Assembly: GCA_009746045.1 (NCBI GenBank)
Contig: RPFO01000584.1
Location: 53,501 to 117,500, forward strand
Origin: Mesostigma viride
Taxonomy: Eukaryota > Streptophyta > Mesostigmatophyceae > Mesostigmatales > Mesostigmataceae
DNA: 64,000 nt
Direction of reading: 5' to 3'
A model generated the notes under the pieces. That model ran no database searches. It was not told the origin of the DNA and saw nothing but the letters and a program-made list of their open reading frames with translations. The position numbers and the translations under genes are program-made. The number at the start of each line of letters is the position of its first letter. Position 1 is the first letter of the stretch. Below, in pieces: positions 23,584 to 33,224 of this stretch.

Positions 23584-24792
23584 TTAAAGAGGCGGGCATA
23601 GATGCTGCACCGTAGTTGCGGGTTGGCCTGCTTGCATGGCTGCCCGAGCCTCGTGGACCTCTGGCCGGTTCAGGGCGGCAGCCCGGGCCTCAAGCTGCTC
23701 CGGGGTATAGTAGTAATCGTCGATGCTCAGTTGGGTATCGTGGAGGTTCCGGCGGGCCTTCTGCACCTGCAGTTTGTCCTCCTTGCGGTGGAATTCCACC
23801 AAGACAGGGGCGGTGGGGCCGCCGAGCCGTCGTGCCGTTTTGATGACGACGCTTTGGGCCACGCCGAGCTTCCCCAGGAAGGGGTCGCCCCGGAGGTAGG
23901 TGCCCAGGCGTGCATCGTTGACGTTCGAGGGGACGCCACGTACCACAATACTGCATGAGCGAATGGGTTCGTGCATTGCATCCCGTGTGCTGGCCTTGAC
24001 GGCTGTTTTGATTTCGTTGATGAGCTCCGTAGGGTTCTGAAGCGTGGCGGCATAGGTGGTCTTGGCAGGAGTTATGGAGGCGGCAAGTTGTTGCTGGAGC
24101 TGGTGGAGGAGCTGCTGCTGCTGCTGCAGTCCTGCTGCAATGTGGGTGATGGCGGAGTGGATGGAGGTGTCGGCGTGTGAGGAATGGGCGTGGTGGGTGG
24201 CGAGGTGGTTGTGGACAGGGTTGAGGGCAGCGTTGAGGAGGGAGTGGAGGTGATCGAAGCAGGTATTGACGACTTGCTTGGCGGTGATCAGTGCCGATGG
24301 CGGCAGCAACAGTGGGGTCGGTTCCCAGGTCCAGAGAGGCCATGACAAAGCGCTCAAGGGCGCTGTCGGAAAGACGGGAGCACGTCCAGTCGTCCACCAG
24401 ACTGCGAGGCAGAGGTCGGTGTCGTCGGGGTTGTCGTGGAGAAAGTCCGACAGGTGGGTAACCTGTTGGTTGCAGTCCCGGATCTCGCACTTTTTCTCGG
24501 CAGCCAGGTGCAGGATGGTGAGGGCGGCAGCTCGGGACAGGCGCATGATGGCGTTAAGGCCTGGCCATTTGCCAGGTAAAAATGCGGCAGCTTCCTCGGC
24601 AGAAAAGGCCTCCTCGCGGGTATCCATGGCAGGGTCGCTGTTCGGCGGAGCGGTGGAGTGGAGTGGCTGGATGCTGACAGTGGCGTCCGGCATAGCGTGC
24701 AAGGGTGTTTCCAATGACGCCATGGCTTCATCAGCAAGTTGGTGCAGGGCCGCGGACGCTTGTGATTGCTGGGATGAGTCGTATTCCGCCAT
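23584..24792 (-). CDS. LINE ORF1 nucleic-acid-binding protein
   Basis: Open frame of about 402 residues from ATG at 24792 (MAEYDSSQQSQASAA); the frame stays open upstream to 24984. The middle has a Gln-run helix (LQQQQQLLHQLQQQLAAS), likely a coiled coil. The C-terminal third, from about residue 285, reads CSIVVRGVP...GDPFLGKLGVAQSVVIKTARRL...PVLVEFHRKEDKLQVQKARR, the beta-alpha pattern of an RRM-like domain as in L1-type ORF1 proteins. Such proteins bind the element RNA. No zinc knuckle was seen. The assignment rests on position before ORF2 and on fold pattern, not on a recognised family. Confidence 0.7.
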   Translation of the reverse strand: MAEYDSSQQSQASAALHQLADEAMASLETPLHAMPDATVSIQPLHSTAPPNSDPAMDTREEAFSAEEAAAFLPGKWPGLNAIMRLSRAAALTILHLAAEKKCEIRDCNQQVTHLSDFLHDNPDDTDLCLAVWWTTGRAPVFPTAPLSALSWPLWTWEPTPLLLPPSALITAKQVVNTCFDHLHSLLNAALNPVHNHLATHHAHSSHADTSIHSAITHIAAGLQQQQQLLHQLQQQLAASITPAKTTYAATLQNPTELINEIKTAVKASTRDAMHEPIRSCSIVVRGVPSNVNDARLGTYLRGDPFLGKLGVAQSVVIKTARRLGGPTAPVLVEFHRKEDKLQVQKARRNLHDTQLSIDDYYYTPEQLEARAAALNRPEVHEARAAMQAGQPATTVQHLCPPL

Positions 24793-25012
24793 ATCGAGCT
24801 GAAAAACAGCGATATTTGCTGGGCAGAGCGGTGCCGGTATCTTCGGAAATATTGAGCGATAGCTGTAGAAAATTATATCAGCGTGTTTGTCTTCAAAAGA
24901 CGAGTCCGTAATGCAACCAACCGGATGAAATTTCATGGCCGGAGTCAAAAGATAGGAGCATTCTCGTATATTGCATTCCGTCACCGCATTTTGGCTTCCT
25001 GGACATGTGCTT

Positions 25013-25300
25013 TTAATTAATTAATTAGTGACATAACTTCGTTGGGAGTACATGTAGCACATATCCCGGAGAAGGGGCATATGGCTTTCTGGGCTACTTC
25101 CTGCAAGAGTGGAATGTAAGCAACACTTGCTCTAGGTGCCTCAAGGGCACCGGCACCACCATGCTGTCTCGGGTTCAACCCAACTAAGGGGATCCCGGCA
25201 CGGGGGAGGAAGATCATCATGGCTATACAAGAGCTAGGGCATGGCTCGACAGAGATCGTCTCTCTGCATAGGCATAGCATGGCTAAATTGCCTAGGGTAG
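25013..25300 (-). repeat. SINE-like element, minus orientation, (TTAA)n tail
   Basis: Best-preserved copy of the family also seen at 5.1 and 11.4 kb. The tail TTAATTAATTAATTA lies at its left end, so the element reads on the minus strand. It contains GGGTTGAACCC near 25175, a possible pol III B box, but no clear A box. The LINE 5' end abuts the tail. Confidence 0.7.
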
Positions 25301-26421
25301 CGTGATGTAACTTGTTCAGATAGATGTTGTAGGTAGCAGTAGCTGATGTAGATAGACTAGACGGGTGGTCCCACGCCGAATGGGGTAGTTTTTCGCGCAT
25401 TTTGCAAGAAAAAAACGCTGTTTTCAACTTTTTGATTCGAAATTTTTTCTGGCGATTTGAGAACGCCCGCAAAATTTTGCACAATTTCGCGTGATTTTCG
25501 CACAATTTTCGCACAACTTCACACAATTTCACACGATTTCACAGGATTTCGCATAATTTTACACGAAGGGTCTAGCTGCAGAGAGACCCTTTGAAAATTT
25601 TCTCATGAATTCACGCATTTTTTACATGTCGTAATTTTTTTGCAATCGAACTTTTTTGCATGAATTCGCACTTTTTTGGTCGGTTTTTGGTCAATTTCAG
25701 CGAAATTTTCAAGATTTCGCATGATTTTACACTTTTTTGGCCTAGTTTTGGTAAATTTCAGCAAATTTTGCGTGATTTCGCACGATTTGCGAAGGGTCTA
25801 GCTGCAGAGAGACCCTTTCCGGCCGGCGGAAAATTGGCTCCGCTGCAAATTTTTCGGCAAGAATTTCGGCGCAATGTCCGGTTTTCGGACGATTGAAACT
25901 ATCGTGGTTCTCTGAACATAGTTTCTTTATAGTGAGATGGAAGGGTAGCCGCTATAGCTAGGTTATTGGGTTCACGTGACAAACCTTTTGAGGCCGGTGC
26001 GGCCTGATCCGGATCAGTCGTGGCCAAAGCTTTGGCCAGTTTTTTCTTGGCCAGGTGGCAGGAGCTACGTTGAGATATAAACCTGCCACTGTCTAGGTTT
26101 CTTGGCTCATGGCGTAGTGATTAACTAGATCTAGATTCTTTCTCTCACGCAATATGTGACCTAATAGCCCCGGCAGCCTTACGTAAGCTGCCGGCAATTA
26201 GAACGCCACATTGCGTCATTTGTTCAGACGCAACATTTGCGTGGCGAAAAAATGCCGTCCGGGCCAAGGCCGCATGACACGCAAAAAAGGACAAAAACAA
26301 ACCCACCTAGCTAAGGTCGGCCTCTTTTCTTTTCACGAGGGCGGCGACAGCAAGCCAGGGGAAACGAACCTCTGGTTTGACGAACCTGTACTGTCGGAGC
26401 CATTTTTGGCCCTGAGCAGCA

Positions 26422-27468
26422 ATGCCGAAGGGGCGCAAAGCTACAGGAGGGCAGGCAGCGCGCGGGGAGGACGGGACGCCCACACCGCGGGCTGCTGCCG
26501 CCAGTCACGCGCCAGTCGCCTTCAGCGCCAAAAAGAAGCAGCTCGCCACTCTGCTCGCCAAGTGCATCAGCCCCGCAGAGGCGGTGGGGGCAGTCGAGCA
26601 GGTCTTCGGTGCCGAGGACTGGGTGACGGACGCCAGCTCGTGGAGCTCGAGCCAGCTGAAGTCTGTCGTGCAGTTGCTGGCCGATCACGTTGATGTTGGC
26701 GACGTGTTGGACGCACGTGACCCAAACGGAACGTTGGTGGCAAAACTGCTGGCCGTGGCAGATCTCGCGGCGGACGAGGAGGAGGATCAGGCGCTGCCAC
26801 CAACGACACCTGCGCAGCGAAAAATGGCCAAGCCGAAAGGCGCGGCCAAGGTTTCGGCAGGTGGGGGGGCTGTCGGAAAGGAAATGAGGGCGAGGTTGGC
26901 GACATTCGTTGGGGCACCTCCGGAAACCGAAAATCAGGACGACGAGGAGGACGAGGAGGGGGAGGTCGCAGCCGAGAAATTCATGCAAGGTTTGAAGGCA
27001 GCGCTGGGAGGAATGGAGGGGGCGGGAAGCCACTTCAAGGCCTCGAAAGGGGTGGCGCTGCCAAGCCGAGCCAAGAGCGTGAAATATCGGGTTTCGGAGC
27101 GGGTGCTGCCGGGGGTGTTGGAGGACGCCAGCGACAATGGGATGGGAATCCGGTCGTGGGTCATGACGGTAAAGCCTGGAAATTGGCGGAACATGGAGAA
27201 CAGGAAAATTGTCATGAACATTGCATTGGCCATGGACACCCTTCTCAAGGAGCTGGGCTCAGCAGCCGGGGAGCTTGTGGGCATGGAGTACCTAATGAGG
27301 GTGGTGGCGGCCTTGCTGCAGGTGGAAGGGCAAGGAGGGGGGGGTGGAAGGTGGCCAGCCACCTCCTGCCATTGGGGGAGGAGGCTGCACTGTCAGCCAC
27401 CCCGGCTGTCAAGGCAGCTCTCCAAACTGCCATCCTCTTGGACAAGCTCAGCAAGGCTCAACAAGTAG
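26422..27468 (+). CDS. A1 first open frame (gag-position protein)
   Basis: 348 residues with a basic start (MPKGRKATGG), an acidic Glu/Asp stretch near residue 175 (DDEEDEEGE) and a helical C-terminal half. No zinc knuckle was seen. By position it is the gag-like protein of a YR retroelement; I do not recognise a domain. It overlaps the start of the next open frame in another phase, an arrangement known in DIRS-type elements. Confidence 0.6.
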   Translation: MPKGRKATGGQAARGEDGTPTPRAAAASHAPVAFSAKKKQLATLLAKCISPAEAVGAVEQVFGAEDWVTDASSWSSSQLKSVVQLLADHVDVGDVLDARDPNGTLVAKLLAVADLAADEEEDQALPPTTPAQRKMAKPKGAAKVSAGGGAVGKEMRARLATFVGAPPETENQDDEEDEEGEVAAEKFMQGLKAALGGMEGAGSHFKASKGVALPSRAKSVKYRVSERVLPGVLEDASDNGMGIRSWVMTVKPGNWRNMENRKIVMNIALAMDTLLKELGSAAGELVGMEYLMRVVAALLQVEGQGGGGGRWPATSCHWGRRLHCQPPRLSRQLSKLPSSWTSSARLNK

Positions 27469-30400
27469 GGAAATAGAATCCCAGCGGGACCGCTCCCTTT
27501 TCCCGCTGCCATACCCACTTAGGCCAGCGTACACCGCGTGGGGCAGGGTGAGATCGGCACGCCGGCGACAGCGTGCCACGCGCCGCCACCGCGAGTACAC
27601 ACTGCAATGCAAGGTAGTGCGTTGGCTTAATTGGCTGTGGGGAGGGGGGCAAGACCCTCCTCCTAACCCTAGAGGGGCGTGCTCTAAGGGGAGGGAGGAG
27701 GCCCTTGCGAGGGTCAAGAGGCACTGCACCTGGCACAGTCGCCGCGTAGGGGGCGTTGCGACAGGCCAGGAGCAAGAAGGTGCTGATGCAATATATGGGA
27801 AGCAGAATAAGTATGAACAACTGCGCGCGGACGCGGTGAGTCTACCAAAGGCGGAGGTGGCGGGGAAGGCACGGCTGCTCGACCTGTTGGCTATGCGGCC
27901 GAGCTGGCGGGAGATATATGCCAGCGAAGAGAACTGCATCAAGCCAGCGGTCGTGGCGAGCGCAAAGTATTGGAATGTGCCCAAGCCCAGCCGGGGATGC
28001 TCCATGGCTGAATGGGGCAAGCTCATGAGCCGGGCAGCGGGCGTGGGCATGGTGGCGTTCCGGGAGAGGCGGCCCAAGTGGGTGGATGGCTGCTTTGGAG
28101 TGGCCAAGGGGGTGGGTGAGCTTCGGTTCATCGTCAACAGGAAGCTGGGCAACCTGCTGTGGGTGGACCCCCCCAAGATCCTGCTACCCCACCTGGGCAT
28201 CCTCGTGGAGGTCTACATCAAAGGCTGGTGCTACTGCGCCAAGAGCGACCTCGTGTCATACTACTATTCCATCGAGGTGCCCGAGTGGTGGTGGGACTAC
28301 CAAGGGCTTCCTAGTGTGTGGTCGACTAGCGTAGGTCTGGCAGGGCCCAGGCGGAAGGTGTGGCCCGTGCTCAAGGTGCTGGCCATGGGACATTCCCATG
28401 CGGTGGCGCTGGGGGAGGCCATCCATGAGATGGTGCTCTACATGACCGGTGCCCTGGATCCGAGGCGCCAGGTCAACTACCTCTCAAGCGCAGGTGAGCT
28501 CACCTTGGTGCGCGACGAGTGTGGCCAGCCACTGCGCTTGGCCATCGAGTACAAGGAGGAGCGCGCCGGGGAGCTTCAGATTGACCTGGAAAACCCCCCT
28601 GCCCCCATGCTGTCCATCACTATTGATGACTTGGTGGCCAGCAACGGGCGGACCTGCGAGGCGGTGAACCAGCTCATCACGCGCGCTATTGAGGAAGGCT
28701 ACCTCCCTAACAACCTTGTGCCGTCTAAGGAGAAGACTAAGATGGCGAGCCTGGAAGGGGACGAGCTAGAAGCCCTAGGGGTGGTGCACCGACGGAACGG
28801 CGTGCTGGAACCAACGGTCAAGCAGCTCAACCTTGTGATCGCCCACACGCAGGCTATACTCACTCGAGGCCGAGCTACGGCCGAGGGGCTGGCTGCCGTC
28901 TTGGGGCGGTGGTTGTGGCTGCAGATGTTAAGCCGCAGCTGCTTGTCCATTTGGCAGCAATGTTTCAAATTCATCAGCCTGCAAGGGTGGGGGCAGCGAT
29001 CCTGGGTGCTGTGGGCCGGGGTGCGGGAGGAGTTAGAGTGTGCCCTGGCCTTGGCTCCCATGCTAAGGGTTGACCGAAGCGCACCTTTGGCCCGTGAGGT
29101 GGTTGCATCTGACGCGTCCACCTACGGGCAAGGTGTCGTGTACGCAACCATGGAGCCGGGCGATGTGACGGAGCTGGCGAGGGCACGAGAGGTGCGGGGG
29201 TACCCGACTTTGCTCATACCAAGTGAGGTGGCCTACGCTGGCCCTAGGCCACTGAGCGCGCGGGCGCAACAAGCAATCACTAGCCAGCAATGGCGGGTTG
29301 GGGTCCGGAGTCGTTGGCGGGATCCGGGGATGCACATCAACGAGAAGGAGGTGCGGGCTGCAGTGAAGGGCGTGGAGAGGAGTGCGCGCAGCTTGGCAAA
29401 CCGAGGCAAGCGGGTGGTGAGGTTGGTGGACTCCACCGCGGCGTTGGGCTGCTTGGCTAAGGGGCGGTCCTCATCCCACAAGCTCAACAAGCAGTGCCGC
29501 CGCTTGTGCGCGCTGACCCTCGCCACGGGGAGTCGTTCCCAGTGGGTGTGGACGCCGAGTGCACTTCAACCAGCCGATGGCGTTTCTCGCGGCCAATCCA
29601 TGGCGACTTTCTTGGCAGGCTGGGTGCGCGACCTGACCGCGGAAGGCATCCATCCTAACCCGGGGCCCCCTGCACCTGTTAGCTACCTTCCATTGCTAGA
29701 GGGGAAAGTAAAGCCGGCTACTTTGCTGGCCTACCGTCGTGGTCTTGATTCCCTCTTGACTTGGTGGGAGGCTGGTGGGCGGGCGGACGGGTCATCGTCA
29801 CGAGCTGACACCCTTGAGGAGACATTTTGTGCGTATGTCGCCTGGGCTCATTTTCGGGGGTACAGCCGCCAAGTGTGTGTCAATGCCTTGATGGGGTTGC
29901 AACTTTATTATCCCGGTATGGTGAAGCGGTGGGACTTGGCCCGTGGCGTCCTCGCTGGGTGGAAAACACTTGTGCCCCCCCGTGCCCCTCCTCCCATTCC
30001 ATGGGAGGCGGCGTTTGCACTTGCCAGCACGATGGTCATGCAAGGTCAGCGCCTTGCGGGCCTGCTGGTTGTCATCGTGTTCCGCCATTACCTGCGAATC
30101 TCGGAGGCGCTGAACCTCCGTGTTGGCCATGTGCGCCTCCAGCCTGACGTTCGGCTTGGGCCGGCTCAACGGGGCGCCCTACTGCTGAGGTCTACCAAGA
30201 CCTCTAAGGGCAAGACTCAGTCAGTGGTGGTAGAAGATGTGATGTCTGAAACCATCCTCCGTCACTGCATCGCGGGTAAGCACGCTTGGGAGGCCGTGTT
30301 CCCTTTCACCTACCCGCAATTCCGGCGCATTTGGCAGGCTGCGAGTCAGGCCTTGGGGGTCGCCCAGATTTTCACCATTCACGGGCTGCGGCATGGAGGT

Positions 30401-30598
30401 GCCACTCACGATTTCCTCGCGGGTCGCAGCATGGGGGACATCCAGGGCCGGGGGCGCTGGCTTAGCAGCTCCACGGTTGCCCATTATGTGGGCTTGCACC
30501 GCAGTTTGGAGGTGCAGCTGCCTGAGGTTATTCTTCGGGCCATGGCCGCCTGCCCCCCTCGGGCCTGGCGGGCTATTTTGAAATTGCCCTCCACCTAA
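27344..30598 (+). CDS. A1 second open frame: reverse transcriptase, RNase H, tyrosine recombinase
   Basis: Open frame of 1084 codons; the true start may lie inside it. RT motifs include CAKSDLVSYYYSIEVP and the catalytic ITIDDLVAS (about residue 425). RNase H motifs are VASDASTYGQGVVYA, INEKEVRAAV and RLVDSTAALG (about 585-705). The recombinase (about 785-1075) shows RHYLRISEALNLR, HGLRHGGATH and GRWLSSSTVAHYVG, supplying the Arg, His-x-x-Arg and Tyr residues of the family. Between RNase H and recombinase sits GIHPNPGP (about 768-775), a 2A-like sequence. The recombinase replaces the integrase of LTR elements and is thought to insert a circular DNA copy. Confidence 0.9.
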   Translation: MEGGQPPPAIGGGGCTVSHPGCQGSSPNCHPLGQAQQGSTSREIESQRDRSLFPLPYPLRPAYTAWGRVRSARRRQRATRRHREYTLQCKVVRWLNWLWGGGQDPPPNPRGACSKGREEALARVKRHCTWHSRRVGGVATGQEQEGADAIYGKQNKYEQLRADAVSLPKAEVAGKARLLDLLAMRPSWREIYASEENCIKPAVVASAKYWNVPKPSRGCSMAEWGKLMSRAAGVGMVAFRERRPKWVDGCFGVAKGVGELRFIVNRKLGNLLWVDPPKILLPHLGILVEVYIKGWCYCAKSDLVSYYYSIEVPEWWWDYQGLPSVWSTSVGLAGPRRKVWPVLKVLAMGHSHAVALGEAIHEMVLYMTGALDPRRQVNYLSSAGELTLVRDECGQPLRLAIEYKEERAGELQIDLENPPAPMLSITIDDLVASNGRTCEAVNQLITRAIEEGYLPNNLVPSKEKTKMASLEGDELEALGVVHRRNGVLEPTVKQLNLVIAHTQAILTRGRATAEGLAAVLGRWLWLQMLSRSCLSIWQQCFKFISLQGWGQRSWVLWAGVREELECALALAPMLRVDRSAPLAREVVASDASTYGQGVVYATMEPGDVTELARAREVRGYPTLLIPSEVAYAGPRPLSARAQQAITSQQWRVGVRSRWRDPGMHINEKEVRAAVKGVERSARSLANRGKRVVRLVDSTAALGCLAKGRSSSHKLNKQCRRLCALTLATGSRSQWVWTPSALQPADGVSRGQSMATFLAGWVRDLTAEGIHPNPGPPAPVSYLPLLEGKVKPATLLAYRRGLDSLLTWWEAGGRADGSSSRADTLEETFCAYVAWAHFRGYSRQVCVNALMGLQLYYPGMVKRWDLARGVLAGWKTLVPPRAPPPIPWEAAFALASTMVMQGQRLAGLLVVIVFRHYLRISEALNLRVGHVRLQPDVRLGPAQRGALLLRSTKTSKGKTQSVVVEDVMSETILRHCIAGKHAWEAVFPFTYPQFRRIWQAASQALGVAQIFTIHGLRHGGATHDFLAGRSMGDIQGRGRWLSSSTVAHYVGLHRSLEVQLPEVILRAMAACPPRAWRAILKLPST

Positions 30599-30807
30599 TT
30601 TGGTTGTTCATTTCTCTGTCATTATGCTAGGTTCTTTGCCCCTGGCATGGATCGCCAGGGAGGGATATAAGGGTAAGGCTAGCCTTTGCCAAGCAATAAG
30701 TGTTCCCATGAGCATCGGCGGCCGGGATGTGGCCTGCCTTTTGTATGTGCTCCACTCATTGTTTTAATAAAGAGTCTGGTTACCCTGGAGTTCCACGGTT
30801 AATAGAA

Positions 30808-31401
30808 TCGTGGTTCTCTGAACATAGTTTCTTTATAGTGAGATGGAAGGGTAGCCGCTATAGCTAGGTTATTGGGTTCACGTGACATACCTTTTGAGGC
30901 CGGTGCGGCCTGATCCGGATCAGTCGTGGCCAAAGCTTTGGCCAGTTTTTCTTGGCCAGGTGGCAGGAGCTACGTTGAGATATAAACCTGCCACTGTCTA
31001 GGTTTCTTGGCTCATGGCGTAGTGATTAACTAGATCTAGATTCTTTCTCTCACGCAATATGTGACCTAATAGCCCCGGCAGCCTTACGTAAGCTGCCGGC
31101 AATTAGAACGCCACATTGCGTCATTTGTTCAGACGCAACATTTGCGTGGCGAAAAAATGCCGTCCGGGCCAAGGCCGCATGACACGCAAAAAAGGACAAA
31201 AACAAACCCACCTAGCTAAGGTCGGCCTCTTTTCTTTTCCCGCCCACCCTCCCTGCGTGTTTGGGGGTAAGGCTAGCCTTTGCCAAGCAATAAGTGTTCC
31301 CATGAGCATCGGCGGCCGGGATGTGGCCTGCCTTTTGTATGTGCTCCACTCATTGTTTTAATAAAGAGTCTGGTTACCCTGGAGTTCCACGGTTAATAGA
31401 A
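30808..31401 (+). mobile_element. Short YR derivative A2, in tandem with A1
   Basis: About 594 bp. The first ~430 bp are nearly identical to the A1 5' end and the last ~140 bp to the A1 3' end, joined by CCCGCCCACCCTCCCTGCGT instead of the coding interior. It has no coding capacity and presumably depends on A1-like elements. Direct head-to-tail contact with A1 occurs at AATAGAA|TCGTGG. Confidence 0.9.
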
Positions 31402-31448
31402 GCGTTTTTTTCTTGCAAAAATCTACCCCATTCCGCGTGGGACCACCC

Positions 31449-31542
31449 AGACCAGTAGGACTGTTTGCACCCATCCATCCATCCATCCATCGGGGTTAAT
31501 GCTCCGTGACTCCCCAACGGGAGCACGAGTCTAATTAATTAA
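31449..31542. repeat. Simple repeat (ATCC)n and TTAA patch
   Basis: A short run of CATC/ATCC units (31470-31492), then a unique stretch and CTAATTAATTAA directly before the 5' end of element D. Nothing else was recognised. Confidence 0.6.
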
Positions 31543-31878
31543 TCGGTTTTCTCTGAATATAGTTTAATTAACGCATGCGGGAAAGATAAGGCCGCCTTGC
31601 CTTGGCCTGGATGGGGAAGGCTGTCTGCGACATGGGCTGACTAATACGATCTGTACAAATGGTTTCCTGCTCGCCCGAATTTTCCTTGGATGACCCGGTT
31701 GTTTATAAGGGTCGGTGGCTATTAATTAGTGGTCCGAGAAAATTAATCGGGGTTCTTTGAACGGAGTTTCTTCTATACGTGAATGCGGGAACAAGAGGCC
31801 GCTGGATGAGCGGCTTATAGGTCGTAGTGTTTTCTCGTAGCTGTTTGGCTAGAGCTTTTGTGATTAGTAGATGCAGTA

Positions 31879-33102
31879 CAAGTTTTGCGGGCTTCGCCCG
31901 CGACATTAGAGCTTGTACTTTTTGTGGCCGGTCCCCGGCCAGGGAGCCCCGGCTAGGGACATGTGAGTCACCACCTACCTCCGTCGAGTGCCAAGTGGCG
32001 CTAGCCCCGCCAAGGAGCGCGCGCTAGCATTAGGGTTCCGACCACGAGATTCATGGAGATTGGCAAAAGGGTGACAAAGAAGATCGGAGAGAAGTCCGTG
32101 GCCTAGGTGGGCTCGACCTCGGCATCTCACGAGCGGACATTCGTCGAAGAGTGACTAAGCGCCTGAAGACTACCGAACCAACCTTCGCAGAAGTTTCACA
32201 ATATGTACATTGCCTTAAAGGGACAAATTGCGCAACCGCGCAGTGGACGGAGCTCGCGAACTAGTACTTGCGGAGTTCAAGCTCCAGATTGACTGCTAGT
32301 AACCCCTGCACGGGAGCGCGATGCGCGCGGGGATGAGTGACCTCGCCAACCCCGCAGACAACAGGGGAAAATCGCTTACAGGCGGTGGAGCAGAGGAAAA
32401 TCCACGTGTGCGCTTCCTGCGCGTTTGTAACTGGTTCGGGAGAACAAAGTTTGGTCCAACAGCCCAAAAGTTTGCGACGGTTATATCTGGAGCTCGCGAA
32501 CACAGGAAATCGCAGAGTTTTCTAGTAGGAGCCATCTGGGCATACGGACCTCTGCCAAATGGCTCATCTGGATGTAACGCTTCAGAAACCTCAAAAATGG
32601 GCGCGCCGTGGTTTGACCTTTTCGTGATTGGTCGCAACGAAATTTCGCGCAGCTCATTCGTCAAGCGGACCGTAAGTCGCGCCGCTGAGTGGCTGGAGCC
32701 GAAAGCCGTTCGAAAGAGTGTTAGCTAAAATTGTGCCAAGGCTGCGTTTTACAAGCTTTAGTATATATTCTGATCAGACACTCCGCAAAGGTGAAAACCT
32801 TTGCGTTCAGTGCCAGGCCGCGGAAAACGCGGAAAACGCGATCTGCAAATGAATCCGACCGGAATCGAACTGGGGACCTCTCGCACCAATTTTGCTGACT
32901 ATAGGACGGACGTCTCCGGATACCATGGCATCGCCAACTTACACCTACAGTCATCCGCAAAAGTTCTCCTGTCCGGGGAGTGATGCAAGCCTTTCGGATT
33001 TGGTACTAGATAAATCACTCGAGATCTGTGTGTAGGAGTACTACTCACGTGTCTGCACGCGAGACTTGTTCAGTCTCGCACCTAGTTTAGTATATATGTT
33101 GA
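31879..33102 (-). mobile_element. Helitron-like non-autonomous element inserted in B1
   Basis: Comparison with the uninterrupted copy B2 (GATGCAGTATAGTGC) shows an exact 1224-bp insert with no target duplication. On the minus strand it starts TCAACATATATAC. It ends with the hairpin GCGGGC-GAA-GCCCGC (31887-31901), then eight bases AAAACTTG, and lies between A and T of the host. TC start, 3' hairpin near the end and A^T insertion are Helitron hallmarks; the terminal CTTG departs from the usual CTRR. No RepHel gene is present. A tRNA-like stretch lies inside at about 32855-32940. Confidence 0.65.
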
Positions 33103-33224
33103 TAGTGCATGGTTGAAAAATGAATTAAATAAAATGTGCGTTCCGCGCTTGGGTTGATTATACCCGGGCGGAACGGGGCGTGAGGTGCAGTGCCCCTGAA
33201 AAGAACAACCTACGCATTATTTAA

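Larger units (their letters stand above)
19526..25012 (-). mobile_element. APE-type LINE, nearly full length, (TTAA)n tail
   Basis: Minus-strand non-LTR retrotransposon about 5.4 kb long. Order: ORF1 (24792-23584), a spacer, then ORF2 with apurinic endonuclease, reverse transcriptase and a C-terminal RRLGLAGHLART block (22900-19823), a 3' untranslated part, and a tail of about a dozen TTAA/TTAAC units at 19526-19580. The 5' end is placed between 24985 and 25012, directly beside the TTAA tail of a SINE-like copy. Two frameshifts in ORF2 make this copy inactive as read, but the domains are otherwise intact, so it is fairly young. The clade was not assigned; the C-terminal block and short-repeat tail recall RTE-like elements. 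Confidence 0.88.
25902..30807 (+). mobile_element. Tyrosine-recombinase retroelement A1 (DIRS/PAT/TOC-like), looks whole
   Basis: About 4.9 kb from TCGTGGTTCTCTG to GGTTAATAGAA, followed without gap by a second copy of the 5' end (A2). Order: a non-coding 5' terminal part with a 25-nt hairpin (26169-26194), a gag-position frame, a long frame with reverse transcriptase, RNase H and tyrosine recombinase, and a 3' terminal part with AATAAA-like sequence. Both long frames are open and I saw no clear break, so it looks whole and young. It lies inside a TIR element with no target duplication evident at its own ends, as expected for recombinase-mediated insertion of a circle. Confidence 0.88.
25363..31448. 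mobile_element. Terminal-inverted-repeat DNA element, split by YR elements A1 and A2
   Basis: The left end (GGGTGGTCCCACGCCGAATG, 25363 on) and right end (reverse complement of the same, ending 31448) are inverted for about 45-55 bp. AGAC flanks both ends (25359-25362 and 31449-31452), a possible 4-bp target duplication. Without the nested A1 and A2 the element would be about 590 bp, AT-rich and non-coding, with two copies of AGGGTCTAGCTGCAGAGAGA (25565 and 25797). Superfamily unknown. Confidence 0.7.

Noticed and set aside
23690-24490. 266-codon minus frame overlapping LINE ORF1
   Set aside because: Shadow of ORF1 in a GC-rich stretch; Arg/Pro-rich and without domain features.
32855-32940. 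Functional tRNA gene
   Set aside because: A B box is visible but I could not draw a full acceptor stem and D arm.
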